From Wocania ichthyoenteri Th78 (GTDB taxonomy: Bacteria > Bacteroidota > Bacteroidia > Flavobacteriales > Flavobacteriaceae): 64,000 bases of DNA. The notes beneath the pieces are model-generated. The model was not told where the DNA came from, made no database searches, and was given only the letters and a program-made list of their open reading frames with translations. The translations under genes and the position numbers were made by a program. Location: NCBI RefSeq assembly GCF_000789235.1, contig NZ_KN525716.1:3732121-3796120 (forward strand), read 5' to 3'. Of the stretch, positions 32,309-43,600 are shown piece after piece; positions within the stretch are counted from its first letter, which is position 1; every line of letters starts with the position of its first letter.

Positions 32309-34411
32309 TTAACTAATATAATTCCAAATATTCTTATACTTTCCTAATTGTTTATAGGTATCAAGCAATACACTATGCTCTTGTTTAGAAAGCGCAGGGT
32401 CGTTTTGAAGAACCTTTTTTGCATAAAATCTAGCGCTTTGTAAAATATTGTTATCCTTAATAATATCTGCAATTTTTAAGTTTAGTACACCGCTTTGTTG
32501 AGTACCCATAATATCTCCTGGACCGCGTAAACGTAAATCTACTTCGGCAATTTCAAAGCCATCATTAGTTCTTGTCATGGTTTCTAAACGCGTTTTGCTA
32601 TCGCTACTCAATTTATGACTCGTCATTAGTATGCAATAACTCTGTTCTGCACCACGACCAACGCGACCACGTAATTGGTGTAATTGAGATAATCCAAAAC
32701 GTTCTGCGCTTTCAATAATCATCACCGAAGCATTAGGTACGTTAACCCCAACTTCAATAACCGTTGTGGCTACCATAATTTGAGTTTCACCTTTAATAAA
32801 ACGTTGCATTTCGTAATCTTTGTCCGCAGGTTTCATTTTTCCGTGAACTATAGATATTTGATATTTTGGCATGGGGAAATCTCTAGAAATACTCTCGTAG
32901 CCATCCATCAAATCTTTATAGTCCATAGCGGAACTTTCTTTAATTAACGGATAAACAATATAAATTTGTCTGCCTTTATCAATTTCATCGCGAATAAATT
33001 TAAAAACATTAAGTCGGTTTTTGTCGTAACGGTGCACTGTTTTTATCGCCTTCCTTCCTGGTGGTAATTCATCAATTACAGAGATGTCTAAATCGCCATA
33101 AACAGACATCGCTAATGTTCTAGGAATTGGTGTTGCAGTCATCACTAAAACGTGTGGAGGAGAGGTGTTTTTTTTCCATAATTTTGATCGTTGTGCTACT
33201 CCAAACCGGTGTTGTTCATCAATTATTGCGAGTCCTAAATTCTTAAATTTCACCTTGTCTTCGAGTAGAGCGTGTGTACCAATTAGTATTTGTAATTCAC
33301 CATTTTCTAAAGATTCATGAATTTTTTTTCGTTCTGAAGTTTTGGTTGAGCCTGTTAATAGTTTTATGTTGATATTCAAATTATTACACAACTCACTTAA
33401 TCCGTTATAGTGTTGGACTGACAAAATTTCAGTCGGCGCCATCAAACAGGCTTGAAAACCGTTGTCAAGTGCTATTAACATTGACATGAGTGCGACTATA
33501 GTTTTGCCAGAACCTACATCGCCTTGCAACAACCGATTCATTTGGGCATTACTCCCTAAGTCGGCACGAATTTCTTTTAAAACACGTTTCTGTGCGTTGG
33601 TTAATTCGAAGGGTAAATGGCTTGAAAAAAAGGTGTTAAAATAGTCGCCCACCTTTTCAAAAGAAAAGCCTTTTATTTTTGATTTATGAATGAGGTTTTT
33701 TAAAATGAGTTGCAACTGAATATAGAATAATTCTTCAAATTTTAATCGATATTGTGCCTTAGAAAGTAGCTCTTGATGCTTCGGAAAATGAACATTAAAA
33801 AGAGCGTTTTTTTTTGAAATCAATTTTAATTCTGAAAGTAAATTTTCCGATAAGGTTTCTGTAAACTTTCCGCCAGCTTCAATAAATAATTGCTGCATGA
33901 TTTTACTCATCACGCGGTTACTAATGCCTTTATTGGATAATTTTTCGGTAGACGGATAAATAGCCTGCATCCCCGAACTTAGGTTTTTTTCGTGGTCTTC
34001 CAACAACTCTAAATCGGGGTGAGCCATATTAAATTTACCACTAAACCAATTGGTTTTGCCAAAAGCGACATAGGGTTTATTCAGTTTTAAATTTTCTCGA
34101 ATCCATTTTTGCCCTCTAAACCAAACGAGTTCCATTGTGTCACTGTCATCTTGAAAGGTTGCTACCAAACGTTTCCCCCGTTTTTGCGCCACTTCTTTAA
34201 AACCTGTTATTTTGCCAATAATTTGCACATCAGCATTATTACGCTGCAATTGATTGACTTTATAATACTGCGTTCTATCAATATATCTATTTGGAAACAA
34301 GTTGATTAAATCTTGATAGGTATGAATACCCAATTCCTTGCGTAATAAATCAGCACGATTTGGGCCAACGCCTTTTAAATAATCTATGGGAGTTTGAAGG
34401 TTAACAGACAT
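32309..34411 (-). CDS. recG: ATP-dependent DNA helicase RecG
   Basis: Full-length RecG of 700 residues, which reverses stalled replication forks and processes branched DNA. Domains: wedge/OB-fold (1-270; TPIDYLKGVGPNRADLLRKE, VQIIGKITGFKEVAQKRGKR, WFRGQKWIRENL), then superfamily 2 helicase core with Walker A LLQGDVGSGKTIVAL near residue 295, IIDEQHRFGVAQR, TATPIPRTLAMSVYGDLDIS and, in the second RecA lobe, VATTVIEVGVNVPNASVMII and HQLRGRVGRG. All motifs intact. Confidence 0.97.
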   Translation of the reverse strand: MSVNLQTPIDYLKGVGPNRADLLRKELGIHTYQDLINLFPNRYIDRTQYYKVNQLQRNNADVQIIGKITGFKEVAQKRGKRLVATFQDDSDTMELVWFRGQKWIRENLKLNKPYVAFGKTNWFSGKFNMAHPDLELLEDHEKNLSSGMQAIYPSTEKLSNKGISNRVMSKIMQQLFIEAGGKFTETLSENLLSELKLISKKNALFNVHFPKHQELLSKAQYRLKFEELFYIQLQLILKNLIHKSKIKGFSFEKVGDYFNTFFSSHLPFELTNAQKRVLKEIRADLGSNAQMNRLLQGDVGSGKTIVALMSMLIALDNGFQACLMAPTEILSVQHYNGLSELCNNLNINIKLLTGSTKTSERKKIHESLENGELQILIGTHALLEDKVKFKNLGLAIIDEQHRFGVAQRSKLWKKNTSPPHVLVMTATPIPRTLAMSVYGDLDISVIDELPPGRKAIKTVHRYDKNRLNVFKFIRDEIDKGRQIYIVYPLIKESSAMDYKDLMDGYESISRDFPMPKYQISIVHGKMKPADKDYEMQRFIKGETQIMVATTVIEVGVNVPNASVMIIESAERFGLSQLHQLRGRVGRGAEQSYCILMTSHKLSSDSKTRLETMTRTNDGFEIAEVDLRLRGPGDIMGTQQSGVLNLKIADIIKDNNILQSARFYAKKVLQNDPALSKQEHSVLLDTYKQLGKYKNIWNYIS

Positions 34412-34520
34412 AAAAGCGAATTTAATTAATTATCACGAAAGTGGGAATCTTATCAAGTTGTTACTTTTCAGATTCTTATTAAAAGTTGTATTTTGGTATG
34501 ATCGTTATTATAACTTATTT

Positions 34521-36512
34521 ATGAAATATTTTTCAGTCTTTTTCTTTCTCACCTTAATTTCTTTTTCTCAACAAACGGATTATGTTGATTTTAAAACGGC
34601 TAAAGCTGAAATTGGTTTTTGGGATTTAAAGAATAAAGAACTTAAGGGACTTGTTACTTATGAATTTGAAATTTTAAAAGATGTCGATTCTGTTTTTATA
34701 GATGCTAAAGATTTTGACAGCATTAAATATAAATTAAATGAACAGTTTGAAGATAGCTTATACAACGGAAAACAACTGATTATAAAACATCCTTTTAAAG
34801 CTAATAGTAAGCATAAAATTGATGTTATTTGGGAAACAAGTCCCAAAAAAGCCTTGTATTTTATTGATTGGGCAAATGAAAATGGTGATTTCGAGAACCT
34901 CAATCAACAAGGAGGGCAGGTCTGGACCCAAGGTCAAGGCAAATACACAAGTAATTGGTTGCCGAGTATTGATGATATGAATGATAAAATTGAATTCGAT
35001 TTATCCATAACATTTGATAAGGATTACGAAATTATCACCAACGGGAAATTAACAGATAAACAAATCAATGCATCAACAACCACCTGGTACTACGACATGC
35101 AAAAACCCATGTCTAGCTATTTAGTCGCATTAGCTATTGGTAAATACAAAAAAAAAGTAGAATACTCAAAAAGTGGAATTCCTTTAGAAATGTATTATTA
35201 CCCAGAGGATTCATTAAAAGTAGAGCCTACTTATCGCTACACGAAACAAATGTTTGATTTTTTAGAAGAAGAAATTGGTGTGCCATATCCGTGGCAAAAC
35301 TACAAACAAGTGCCTGTAAAAGATTTTTTGTATGCAGGCATGGAAAATACAGGAACAACTATTTTTGCAGATTCTTTTGTTATAGATTCTATTGGGTTTG
35401 TAGATAAAAACTATGTTAATGTCAATGCTCACGAATTAGCGCACCAATGGTTTGGTAATTTGGTAACTGCAAAATCTGGCACGCATCATTGGTTGCAAGA
35501 AGGTTTTGCAACCTATTACGCCTTATTAGCAGAACGCGATATTTTTGGAGACGATTATTACTATTGGCGATTATATGAATATGCTCAAGAACTATTAGAA
35601 CAAGATAAAGCAGGAGGAAGCACTTCGCTTTTAAACCCTAAATCGAGTAGTACCACGTTTTATAAAAAAGGTGCTTGGGTGTTGCATATTTTAAGAGAGC
35701 GAGTAGGAGATAGGGTTTTTAAAAAAGCGGTTAAAACTTATTTAAAGAAGTATCAATTTAAGAATGTTGAAACTAATGACTTTATAAATGAGGTTGAAAA
35801 GGCTAGTGGGCAGAATTTAGATGAGTTCGTTGAAATTTGGCTTAAAAGTAGCAACCTTAATTACAGTGAAATTAAGAAGAATTTACAATTAAATTCAATG
35901 TCTATTAATCAATACCTAAATAATGATTGTAAAGTAATGCCAGAAGCGTGTAAAATCTTTTTATTAGATAATAGTAGTAGTTTTTTTAAAGAAAAAGTTA
36001 TTAATGATTTAGGAAATAACATTTCAAAATCTACATTTTTCATAAAAGATATTAAGTCTCGTCAAGCTATTGCTAAAACGATGCGTGAAATTCCTTTAGA
36101 ATTAAAAGTTGATTATGAATCTTTGCTAGATGATAAATCATATATAACTACTGAAGTTGCATTATTTAATTTATGGAATAATTTTCCAAAAAATCAAAAT
36201 AAATACCTCAATAAAACAAAAGGGATTATTGGTTTTAATGATAAGAATGTAAGAACGCTTTGGTTAACATTAGCTTTAATTAGTGATGATTTTGAGCCAG
36301 AGAATAGCGAACTTTATTTTAATGAATTAGTTAATTATACTAGCTCTAAGTACGGTTTTGAAGTTAGAATGAATGCTTTTAGTTATTTAGCATGGATTCA
36401 ATCTTGCGGAGATGTTTGTCAAGAAAATTTAAAACAAGCTACAACCCATCACAATTGGCGATTTTCAAAATTTGCAAAAGAGTTATTGAAAAATACTGCT
36501 GATAAAAACTAG
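34521..36512 (+). CDS. M1 family zinc aminopeptidase, exported
   Basis: A 663-residue metallopeptidase from ATG 34521, which starts a clean signal peptide (MKYFSVFFFLTLISFSQ); an upstream ATG at 34458 would add 21 residues that spoil it. The GMEN substrate motif is AGMENTGTT (272-280). The zinc site is NAHELAHQWFGNLV (HELAH at 304-308), with the third ligand Glu in WLQEGFATYYA 19 residues later. Gluzincin fold with leukotriene A4 hydrolase-like N-domain. The C-terminal half (about 430-663) is helical and divergent. It probably hydrolyses peptides in the periplasm for uptake. It is divergent from recG and has no downstream partner on the same strand. Confidence 0.93.
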   Translation: MKYFSVFFFLTLISFSQQTDYVDFKTAKAEIGFWDLKNKELKGLVTYEFEILKDVDSVFIDAKDFDSIKYKLNEQFEDSLYNGKQLIIKHPFKANSKHKIDVIWETSPKKALYFIDWANENGDFENLNQQGGQVWTQGQGKYTSNWLPSIDDMNDKIEFDLSITFDKDYEIITNGKLTDKQINASTTTWYYDMQKPMSSYLVALAIGKYKKKVEYSKSGIPLEMYYYPEDSLKVEPTYRYTKQMFDFLEEEIGVPYPWQNYKQVPVKDFLYAGMENTGTTIFADSFVIDSIGFVDKNYVNVNAHELAHQWFGNLVTAKSGTHHWLQEGFATYYALLAERDIFGDDYYYWRLYEYAQELLEQDKAGGSTSLLNPKSSSTTFYKKGAWVLHILRERVGDRVFKKAVKTYLKKYQFKNVETNDFINEVEKASGQNLDEFVEIWLKSSNLNYSEIKKNLQLNSMSINQYLNNDCKVMPEACKIFLLDNSSSFFKEKVINDLGNNISKSTFFIKDIKSRQAIAKTMREIPLELKVDYESLLDDKSYITTEVALFNLWNNFPKNQNKYLNKTKGIIGFNDKNVRTLWLTLALISDDFEPENSELYFNELVNYTSSKYGFEVRMNAFSYLAWIQSCGDVCQENLKQATTHHNWRFSKFAKELLKNTADKN

Positions 36513-36528
36513 AATAAAATGATGTTTT

Positions 36529-36618
36529 GTCATTCTGAATTTATTTCAGAATCACATAGTATGTAAATTAGTAAATAACATCAGTTTTTATGTGACCCTG
36601 AAACAAGTTCATTGTGAC
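36529..36618. repeat. Imperfect inverted-repeat intergenic element
   Basis: The 30-base arm at 36529-36558 (starts GTCATTCTGAATTTATTTCA) is about 77% identical to the reverse complement of 36589-36618 (starts TATGTGACCCTGAAACAAGT), with a 30-base loop. The words 'gtcattctgaa...ttcagaatca' belong to a dispersed intergenic repeat frequent in Flavobacteriia. It sits exactly in the convergent gap between the peptidase and porP/sprF genes. Confidence 0.65.
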
Positions 36619-36622
36619 GTAA

Positions 36623-37618
36623 TCACTTTCTCCGTTCTGTATTAGTTGGGTTTCTACATATTAAGCAATCTGCTAAATAGGTTATTGAAATTTCGTAAAC
36701 GCCATCGGTTCTTCCAATTTTGGAAGTATTAAAATCATAAGAAAATCCAAAACGAAAGCGCTCTAATTCTAGCCCAATAAATGCATTTATAGAAGTTAAT
36801 AAATGACTATTCATATTATTTTTAGCGGGATTTGTAACTGCCATAGCACCTAACATGAGTTTTTCTAACTTTACAGTTGTGCCCACATCCAATCGATTAT
36901 ACTCGCCTTGTTGCATATAATTAAGTGAAATAAGCATATCGTTATAATCAAAATATGGGAACTTATAATTGGCATGTAAGGAGTAAAAAATATCTAAGGG
37001 TACATTACCATTTTCTACAAATGAAATGTTAGGTTTGTTTAAGTGTTTAATGGAAGCACCTAGCCATAAATCGGTGTCATTTCGCGTGTTTTTTTTGTCG
37101 AATACAAAGCCAGCGGTAAAATCGAAAAACGTGATGTTTCGGTTGGCATTCATTGCAAAAATATCTGATGATATAGGGTTTATTGTTCCAGCACCAATAT
37201 TAATCTGGTCGGCTAAAACTAAGTTTCTAAAATTAAAGGATTTTGTGCCAAAACCAACTTCAACTGCGGGTCTAAAATACCAATCGTTGGCTAATTTAAC
37301 ATGATAAGAATAGTTAACATTTCCTTGTAAATGATTATAATTGGTATTGTTTTCGTGCTGATTTAAAATACTAAAACCAAGACCACCAACATTTTCTATC
37401 CAAGTGTTAAAAAAGGCATATTCGGTATCTACCCTTAAATCTAGACTAGGCCATTGTGTTCTGTGAATAAGTCCAAAATAAGTAGCATCTTCAAAACCTG
37501 AAAACCCTGGATTTATAGTTTCGGGAACTTGAAAATATTGCGTAAATACTGGATCTTGAGCGTTTGATTTTAAATAAATACAACTGATAATTATTATAGA
37601 TAGTATCTTTATTTTCAT
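36623..37618 (-). CDS. Type IX secretion system PorP/SprF family membrane protein
   Basis: A 331-residue outer-membrane barrel. Signal peptide ends SNAQ, followed by the diagnostic DPVFTQYFQVPETINPGFSG and the early FGLIHRTQWPSL, which match the PorP/SprF family start. The rest has alternating beta strands, e.g. NYNHLQGNVNYSYHV, LANDWYFRPAVEVGFG, LWLGASIKHLNKPN and GRTDGVYEISITYLADC. These proteins are needed for secretion or anchoring of T9SS cargo, and each is often encoded next to its own large adhesin. It starts 8 bases after the giant SprB-like gene stop, on the same strand, supporting a dedicated partner. Confidence 0.92.
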   Translation of the reverse strand: MKIKILSIIIISCIYLKSNAQDPVFTQYFQVPETINPGFSGFEDATYFGLIHRTQWPSLDLRVDTEYAFFNTWIENVGGLGFSILNQHENNTNYNHLQGNVNYSYHVKLANDWYFRPAVEVGFGTKSFNFRNLVLADQINIGAGTINPISSDIFAMNANRNITFFDFTAGFVFDKKNTRNDTDLWLGASIKHLNKPNISFVENGNVPLDIFYSLHANYKFPYFDYNDMLISLNYMQQGEYNRLDVGTTVKLEKLMLGAMAVTNPAKNNMNSHLLTSINAFIGLELERFRFGFSYDFNTSKIGRTDGVYEISITYLADCLICRNPTNTERRK

Positions 37619-37626
37619 TTTTTTGA

Positions 37627-40600
37627 TTACTTAATTAATACAAAGGCACCTTCTGAGGTAATGGTTTTTCCATAAAACGTGTCACCAGAAAATGTGTAAT
37701 AATAATTACCGTTTTCGGCTTCGGAATCTTTAATTTTTCCATTCCATCCTTTTAAATTTTCACCAACTTCAGAATAGATTAAACTTCCCCAAGTATCGTA
37801 AATATCTAATTTCATATTACTCAATGCTATAAATGAAGGATTGAAAAAATCGTTAAGTCCATCGTTATTTGGTGTGAACGCGTTAGGCATCATTAGTGCG
37901 TAACCTTTTTCAATATTTAATGTGATTACTTTAGTGTACACACATCCGAAAGGGTAGGTTACGGTTTGTGTTGCAACGTAAGTGCCGATAGTTAAATAGG
38001 TATGTGTTGGATTTTCTTCACTTGAAAAATTACCATCTCCAAAATCCCAAGACACACTTATATAATCACCAATAGAAGTGTTTGTAAATTGAATGGGGTC
38101 TTCAATAGAATAAAAACCATAAGTGCTAAACCCTGTGGAGTTTTGAGTAAAATCGGCATCGCCCAAAACTGGGATTTCAACATTGTGAGAGTAGCTTGTG
38201 GTGCAACCAAAACTATCAGTAACATCAACAATTACTAAGCCGTCTTGATTGGTATTCATTATTTCGTTGTTTACACCGCTAATAGTTCCGCTAGACCAAT
38301 TGATTTGATACGGCGGTATACCACCAGTTACATTAGCTACAAAAGATTGATTGACATACCGTGTTTCGCAATCGAAATCGGTTATAGTTTCAACCGAAAT
38401 CTCAAGAGGATCGAATCTATTAATCGTCCAACTATCTGAAATTGTACAACCATTTGTATCTGTAACGGTAAGGGTGTAATCTCCTGGAGGCGTATTTGTT
38501 AAATCCTCTGTATTTGCGCCATTAGACCATGAATAAGTAAGAGGAAGTGTACCACCAGTAACGACTGCGTTTATTGCGCCGCTATTGGCGTCATCGCAAT
38601 CTAAAGCATCGGTTGTGGTTGCCGATAACTCTAAAGCATCTGGTTCAATTATAGTAAAGGTTTCAGTAATAGCACAAGGTGTGCCATCGGTAATAGTTAC
38701 AGTGTATGTGCCAGGGCCAATGTTGTTTCTTTCTAGGCCAGCAGTGGCATCATCATCCCAAACTAAAGTCACAGGGTTGATGCCTCCAACAAGATTTAAA
38801 CTAATGCTGGCATCATTTTCGCCGAAGCACGACACATTATTTACAACAGGGTTTATGGTAAAAATAGGTGCTTCGTCAATAATAATAGTAGCTTGTTTTT
38901 CACAATTTGTATCGTCTGTAACTGTAATCGTGTAGGTGCCAGCAGATAGATTGCTTTGAATATTCCCTGAGCCTAAATTACTCCAAGCTATTGTGTAAGG
39001 TGGGTTTCCTCCAGAAATATTATTGATAGTGATAGACGCATTATTGTCACCATAACACTCAATTTCGGTGGTAGTATAATCGATTATGATTTCATCAGAT
39101 TGATCTAAAATAACTTCTAAATCATCAGTACAGCCAGATTTGTCGGTAACTACTAAGTTATATGTACCAGCAATTAAATTTGAAATGTTTTGAGAGGTAC
39201 TTGTAAATCCATTTGGTCCTGTCCATGCATAATTATAGTCGAAAACGCCTGCTGAAACCTCAATAGGCCTGCCACCAACAACATCAATATTGATAGCACC
39301 TGTGGCATCTCCAAAACAAATAATATCAGTTTGATTGATTAAACTAGCTTGAAGCAAATTGGGTTCAATAATAGAGAAATTTTCAACTATAGGTGTACAA
39401 TTGTTAGCATCGGTTACGGTTATTTGATAGTCACCTGGACCTAAATTTGATAAATCTTCGGTAGTATCAAAAGGATTTCCATTTCGTGTCCAATTATAAG
39501 TATATGGCGTTGTACCTCCAGAAATATTAATATCAATTTCGCCATCATTTGCACCAAAACAGGAGATCGTTTCTGGGTCGAAATTAATATTGCTAAAAAT
39601 CAGTTCATCAGGTTCTAAAATGGTAAAAGTATCTGTAAATGGGCAACCGCCGTCGTCATTAATCACCACGGTATAATCACCTGGTTCTAAATTAGAAATA
39701 TCTTCATTGGTACTAGTAAATCCGTTTGGCCCAGTCCAAGAAATTTGATACGGATTTCCTGTTGTAAAAGGCACGCCACCAGTTATTGAAATGTCAAGAG
39801 AACCGTTGTTAGCTAAATAACAATCGCTGTTTATTTGATTGGTTGTAATGCTTATTGAAGGGTTAACGGTTATGTTGATGGTAAAATCCGCGCCAGCACA
39901 AATACCAGAAATAGGTGTAACGGTATAGGTTACAGTTGCTGGATTTGTGGTATTGTTTGTTAATGTTTGACTAATATCTGATTGCGGTGTGCTTTCGTTT
40001 GAAGCTCCCGTAATTGAACCAACAGGATTAATAGTTGGTGTTGTCCATGTGTATAATGTTCCAGTGGGTACAATATCTCCTGTGGATGAATCAGGAATAA
40101 TTTGAAAGCTTACGCCACTACAAATCGTTATCGCTTTATCTGAAATATTTGGTGTTTGATTAATTGTAATTTCTGCAGTTTGTGAGTTGATTTCAGTACA
40201 ACCACCAGCGGAAAATGTAACGATACAATAATAATAAATCGTTCCAATATTCGTTGAAGGTGGATTGTAAGTTGCGTTAGTTTCGCCAGTAATAGCAGCT
40301 CCTGTTAAGTTATCATTAATTGTGTTAGAATACCATTGATATGTTGGTGTTCCCACGCCATTGGCAACTGCAACTGACAACGTATTTAAACTTTCACCAA
40401 AACAAATGGTTTCTGAAATGGGTTGTGCAGTAAAGTTAGGCGCTGCATTAACTGTAACCAAAGCTGTGTCGCTTATAACGCTACACCCAGGATCTGGCTG
40501 CGTAATCACACAGTAATAATATATGTTTCCAATAGTAGTGGTCGGCGGTGTAAAAATACTATTTGTTGCTCCAGTAATTAAAGTACCTCCAACATTAGAG

Positions 40601-43600
40601 TTTGTGGTGTTAGAATACCATTGATAATTGTAAACAGTTCCTAATCCGCCACTAGTAACAACCTCTAAATTTTGAGGTGTTGTTCCTTGACATAATTCTT
40701 GAGAGACTAGTGGTTGTGATGTAATAGTGGGGTCATCAGCTACTACAATTTCAGCAACTTCACTAGTTATAGCATTACACCCATTTCCGCTTGAAGAAAT
40801 CTCAACATAGTAATAATAGTTTCCAACAGTATTAAAAGTAGGCGGGGTATAATTTACGTTTGTTGCACCTGTAATGATTACTCCTCCAGTATTAGAATTT
40901 GTAGTGTTAGAATACCATTGATATGTTATTGTACCTGTGCCTCCAGAATGTACAACCGATAAAGCTGAATTGATATCGCCGCCAACACATAAACTTTGGG
41001 TTGCTATAGGTTGTATGTCAATTTGAAGTCCATCAACAATCTCAATACGAGCGGTGTTAGAAGTGATTTCATTACAACCAATTCCTGTTGGGAAAGAAAC
41101 CACGCAGTAATAATATATAATGCCTGTTGGATTATTTGGCGGCGTGTAAGTAGTTGCTGTTTCTCCAGTTATAATCGTGCCTGTCGTATTATCATCAACG
41201 GTATTGCTGTACCATTGATAGGTTGGAGTTCCTGCCCCAGTGACGCTAACCGATAACGAATTTAAAGCACCGTTTAAACAAATGGTTTCTGGTTGCGGTT
41301 GACTTGTGAATTCTGGTGCTGGATCTACAGTAATTACAACATTCACCGAGTTACCTGTACAGCCGTTTGTTGTTGGAGTGATGGTAAAAGTTACGTCTTC
41401 AGAAGTGTTATTTGAATTAAAAATAGTTTGAATAGGAATGATACTCGTGTTCCCAGAAGCAATAAACCCTGTTATTCCAGTTGGTGCAGTTGCTGTCCAC
41501 GAGTATGTTGTGTTTGATAAATTTGAAGTTAAAACAACTTCGGCAGTATCGGTTCCAGAGCAAATGGTTTGCGTTAAATCGGTATTCGTAATCGTCGGAA
41601 TTGGATTTACTGAAAAATCTTCATTTACCGTTGTCGTTCCGCAGCTATTTGTTATGCTGAAAGTAACTTGGTAATCTCCTGGTGTTGCGTACGTAATTGT
41701 ACCAGGATCTAAAGTGCTTGAAGTTGCTGGACTTCCGCCAGGGAAATTCCAACTGTAAGTTATAGTTTCGGAAGCTGGCGCACAATCCTCAACAACCGCA
41801 ATAGGATTAAATGATGCTGTTTCACAAAAATCCGAAATACTATTTATAGTCGCCGTTGGTGGTTGTTTAACTTCAATAGTTTCAGAAATAGAATTGCTAC
41901 CACAAGAATTTGTTATGGTTTGTGTTAGGGTGTAAGTTCCAGCGGTTACAAAGCTTATGGATGGAGTTGCTGAGGTTTCATCTGTTCCGTTAGTAAAACT
42001 CCAATTTGGAGGTGTTGTTCCGCAAAAACCAGAAGCATAAGTTACTTCCCATAAATATTCCTCAGTACCGCAACTTAAACTTAAATCGGTATTATTGGTT
42101 ACTTGAACATCTAAAGGCGAACATCCGTTATTCGTATTTAAAGTAAAGCTCGGTATTAACTCAGGTTCAATACAAATATTTTTAATTACTGTATTTGTTA
42201 CACCACAAGAATTTTCAGCATATAACGAAACTGTGTAAGTTCCGGGCGCTGTATAAATATGACTTGGATCTCTTAATGTTGATGTAGATCCATCCCCAAA
42301 ATCCCAATAATAACCATCGTTAATGCTACAATTATTGCTATATCCATCTAGTGATGTATTGTCGAATTGCACTGAAGTATTCACACAGCTAATAGGCGGG
42401 TCTTCAAAATCAACTTCTGGTTTTCTTAAAATAATGATAGGGCCAGCGGTTAAATTGGTTTGTCCACACGAAGTGGTAATATTTAAAAAAACAGTATAAC
42501 TAAATGGACAACTCGTTTCTGTATATGTATGTGGAATTGGGAAATTTTGAGAATTTACAGGGTCTGCGGCATTAAAGTATGTTGATGCTTCTAATTGAGA
42601 TTGTGTGTAGCTTTCAGTGTTTCCATCGCCAAAATCAATAAAGTAATTGGTGTCCGGAGGGTTTGTGCCCCAAGAGCCAATTGCAAACTCAAGAGGAGAA
42701 ACAGGTGTACATAAATTTACTGTATTCCCTGGATTTACAATAGACCCAGTGGGGTTGCTGGAGTTTTTAATCAAATAAGTAACAGTATTATCACAATTGC
42801 TTCCAATTCCTGTTATGTCCATGTTAAAAGAGCCTAATTGTGTGTAAGTATGTGTAGCTGGAAATGTAACATTAGTTTCAATGGTGCTTCCGTCGCCCCA
42901 ATCAACAGTATAAGAATTTATACAAGTGGCAGAAACGTTGTCAATGCCAACATTAATAGTATATGATGGATCAGTAGTATTATTACCGCAATTATTAAAG
43001 GGGTCAAACTGATTGTCGATATCGCGAAATTCCAATCTTGGTTTTTCTTCAACTAAAATAGATTTGGTAACTGAGTTAGTACAACCATTTGAATCTGTAA
43101 CTGTTAGTGTTACACTAACATTTTGAGAACCACAACCCACAATATCAAATTCGTGTGTTGGGTTTGCAACTGTTGATGTATTCCCATCACCAAAACTCCA
43201 ATTATAAGTAAAAGGGGCACTTCCGGTAATATTAGATACAAAATCAACAGATGTTCCAGCGCATGTGCCAGCATTGTTAAAAGTAAAATCTATAATAGGT
43301 TCGGTTACCGTTACAGTAGCAGTTCCGCTTTCATTGGTTGAATCTCCAGTACTATCGCTTACCGAAATAAGTTCGTAAACAAAAGTTCCAATAGTATTGG
43401 TACTAGCAGATAGATTTATCGAATTGTTACCCCCCGTGGTTGTAATGGTTTGATTAGGGCCACCATTTAGCATATAGGTAAATGTGTAAGGCGTTGTACC
43501 GCCAGATCCTGTAAATGTTATTTGTGGCTGGGGTGTTTCGTCTTTACAAACTTCTGTTGTACCAGAAATAGTTGCCGATGGCGGTAATAATTTATCCGAA

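Noticed and set aside
38245-41674. Plus-strand frames within the giant adhesin gene
   Set aside because: Antisense shadows of a repetitive gene, with no start context or domain similarity.
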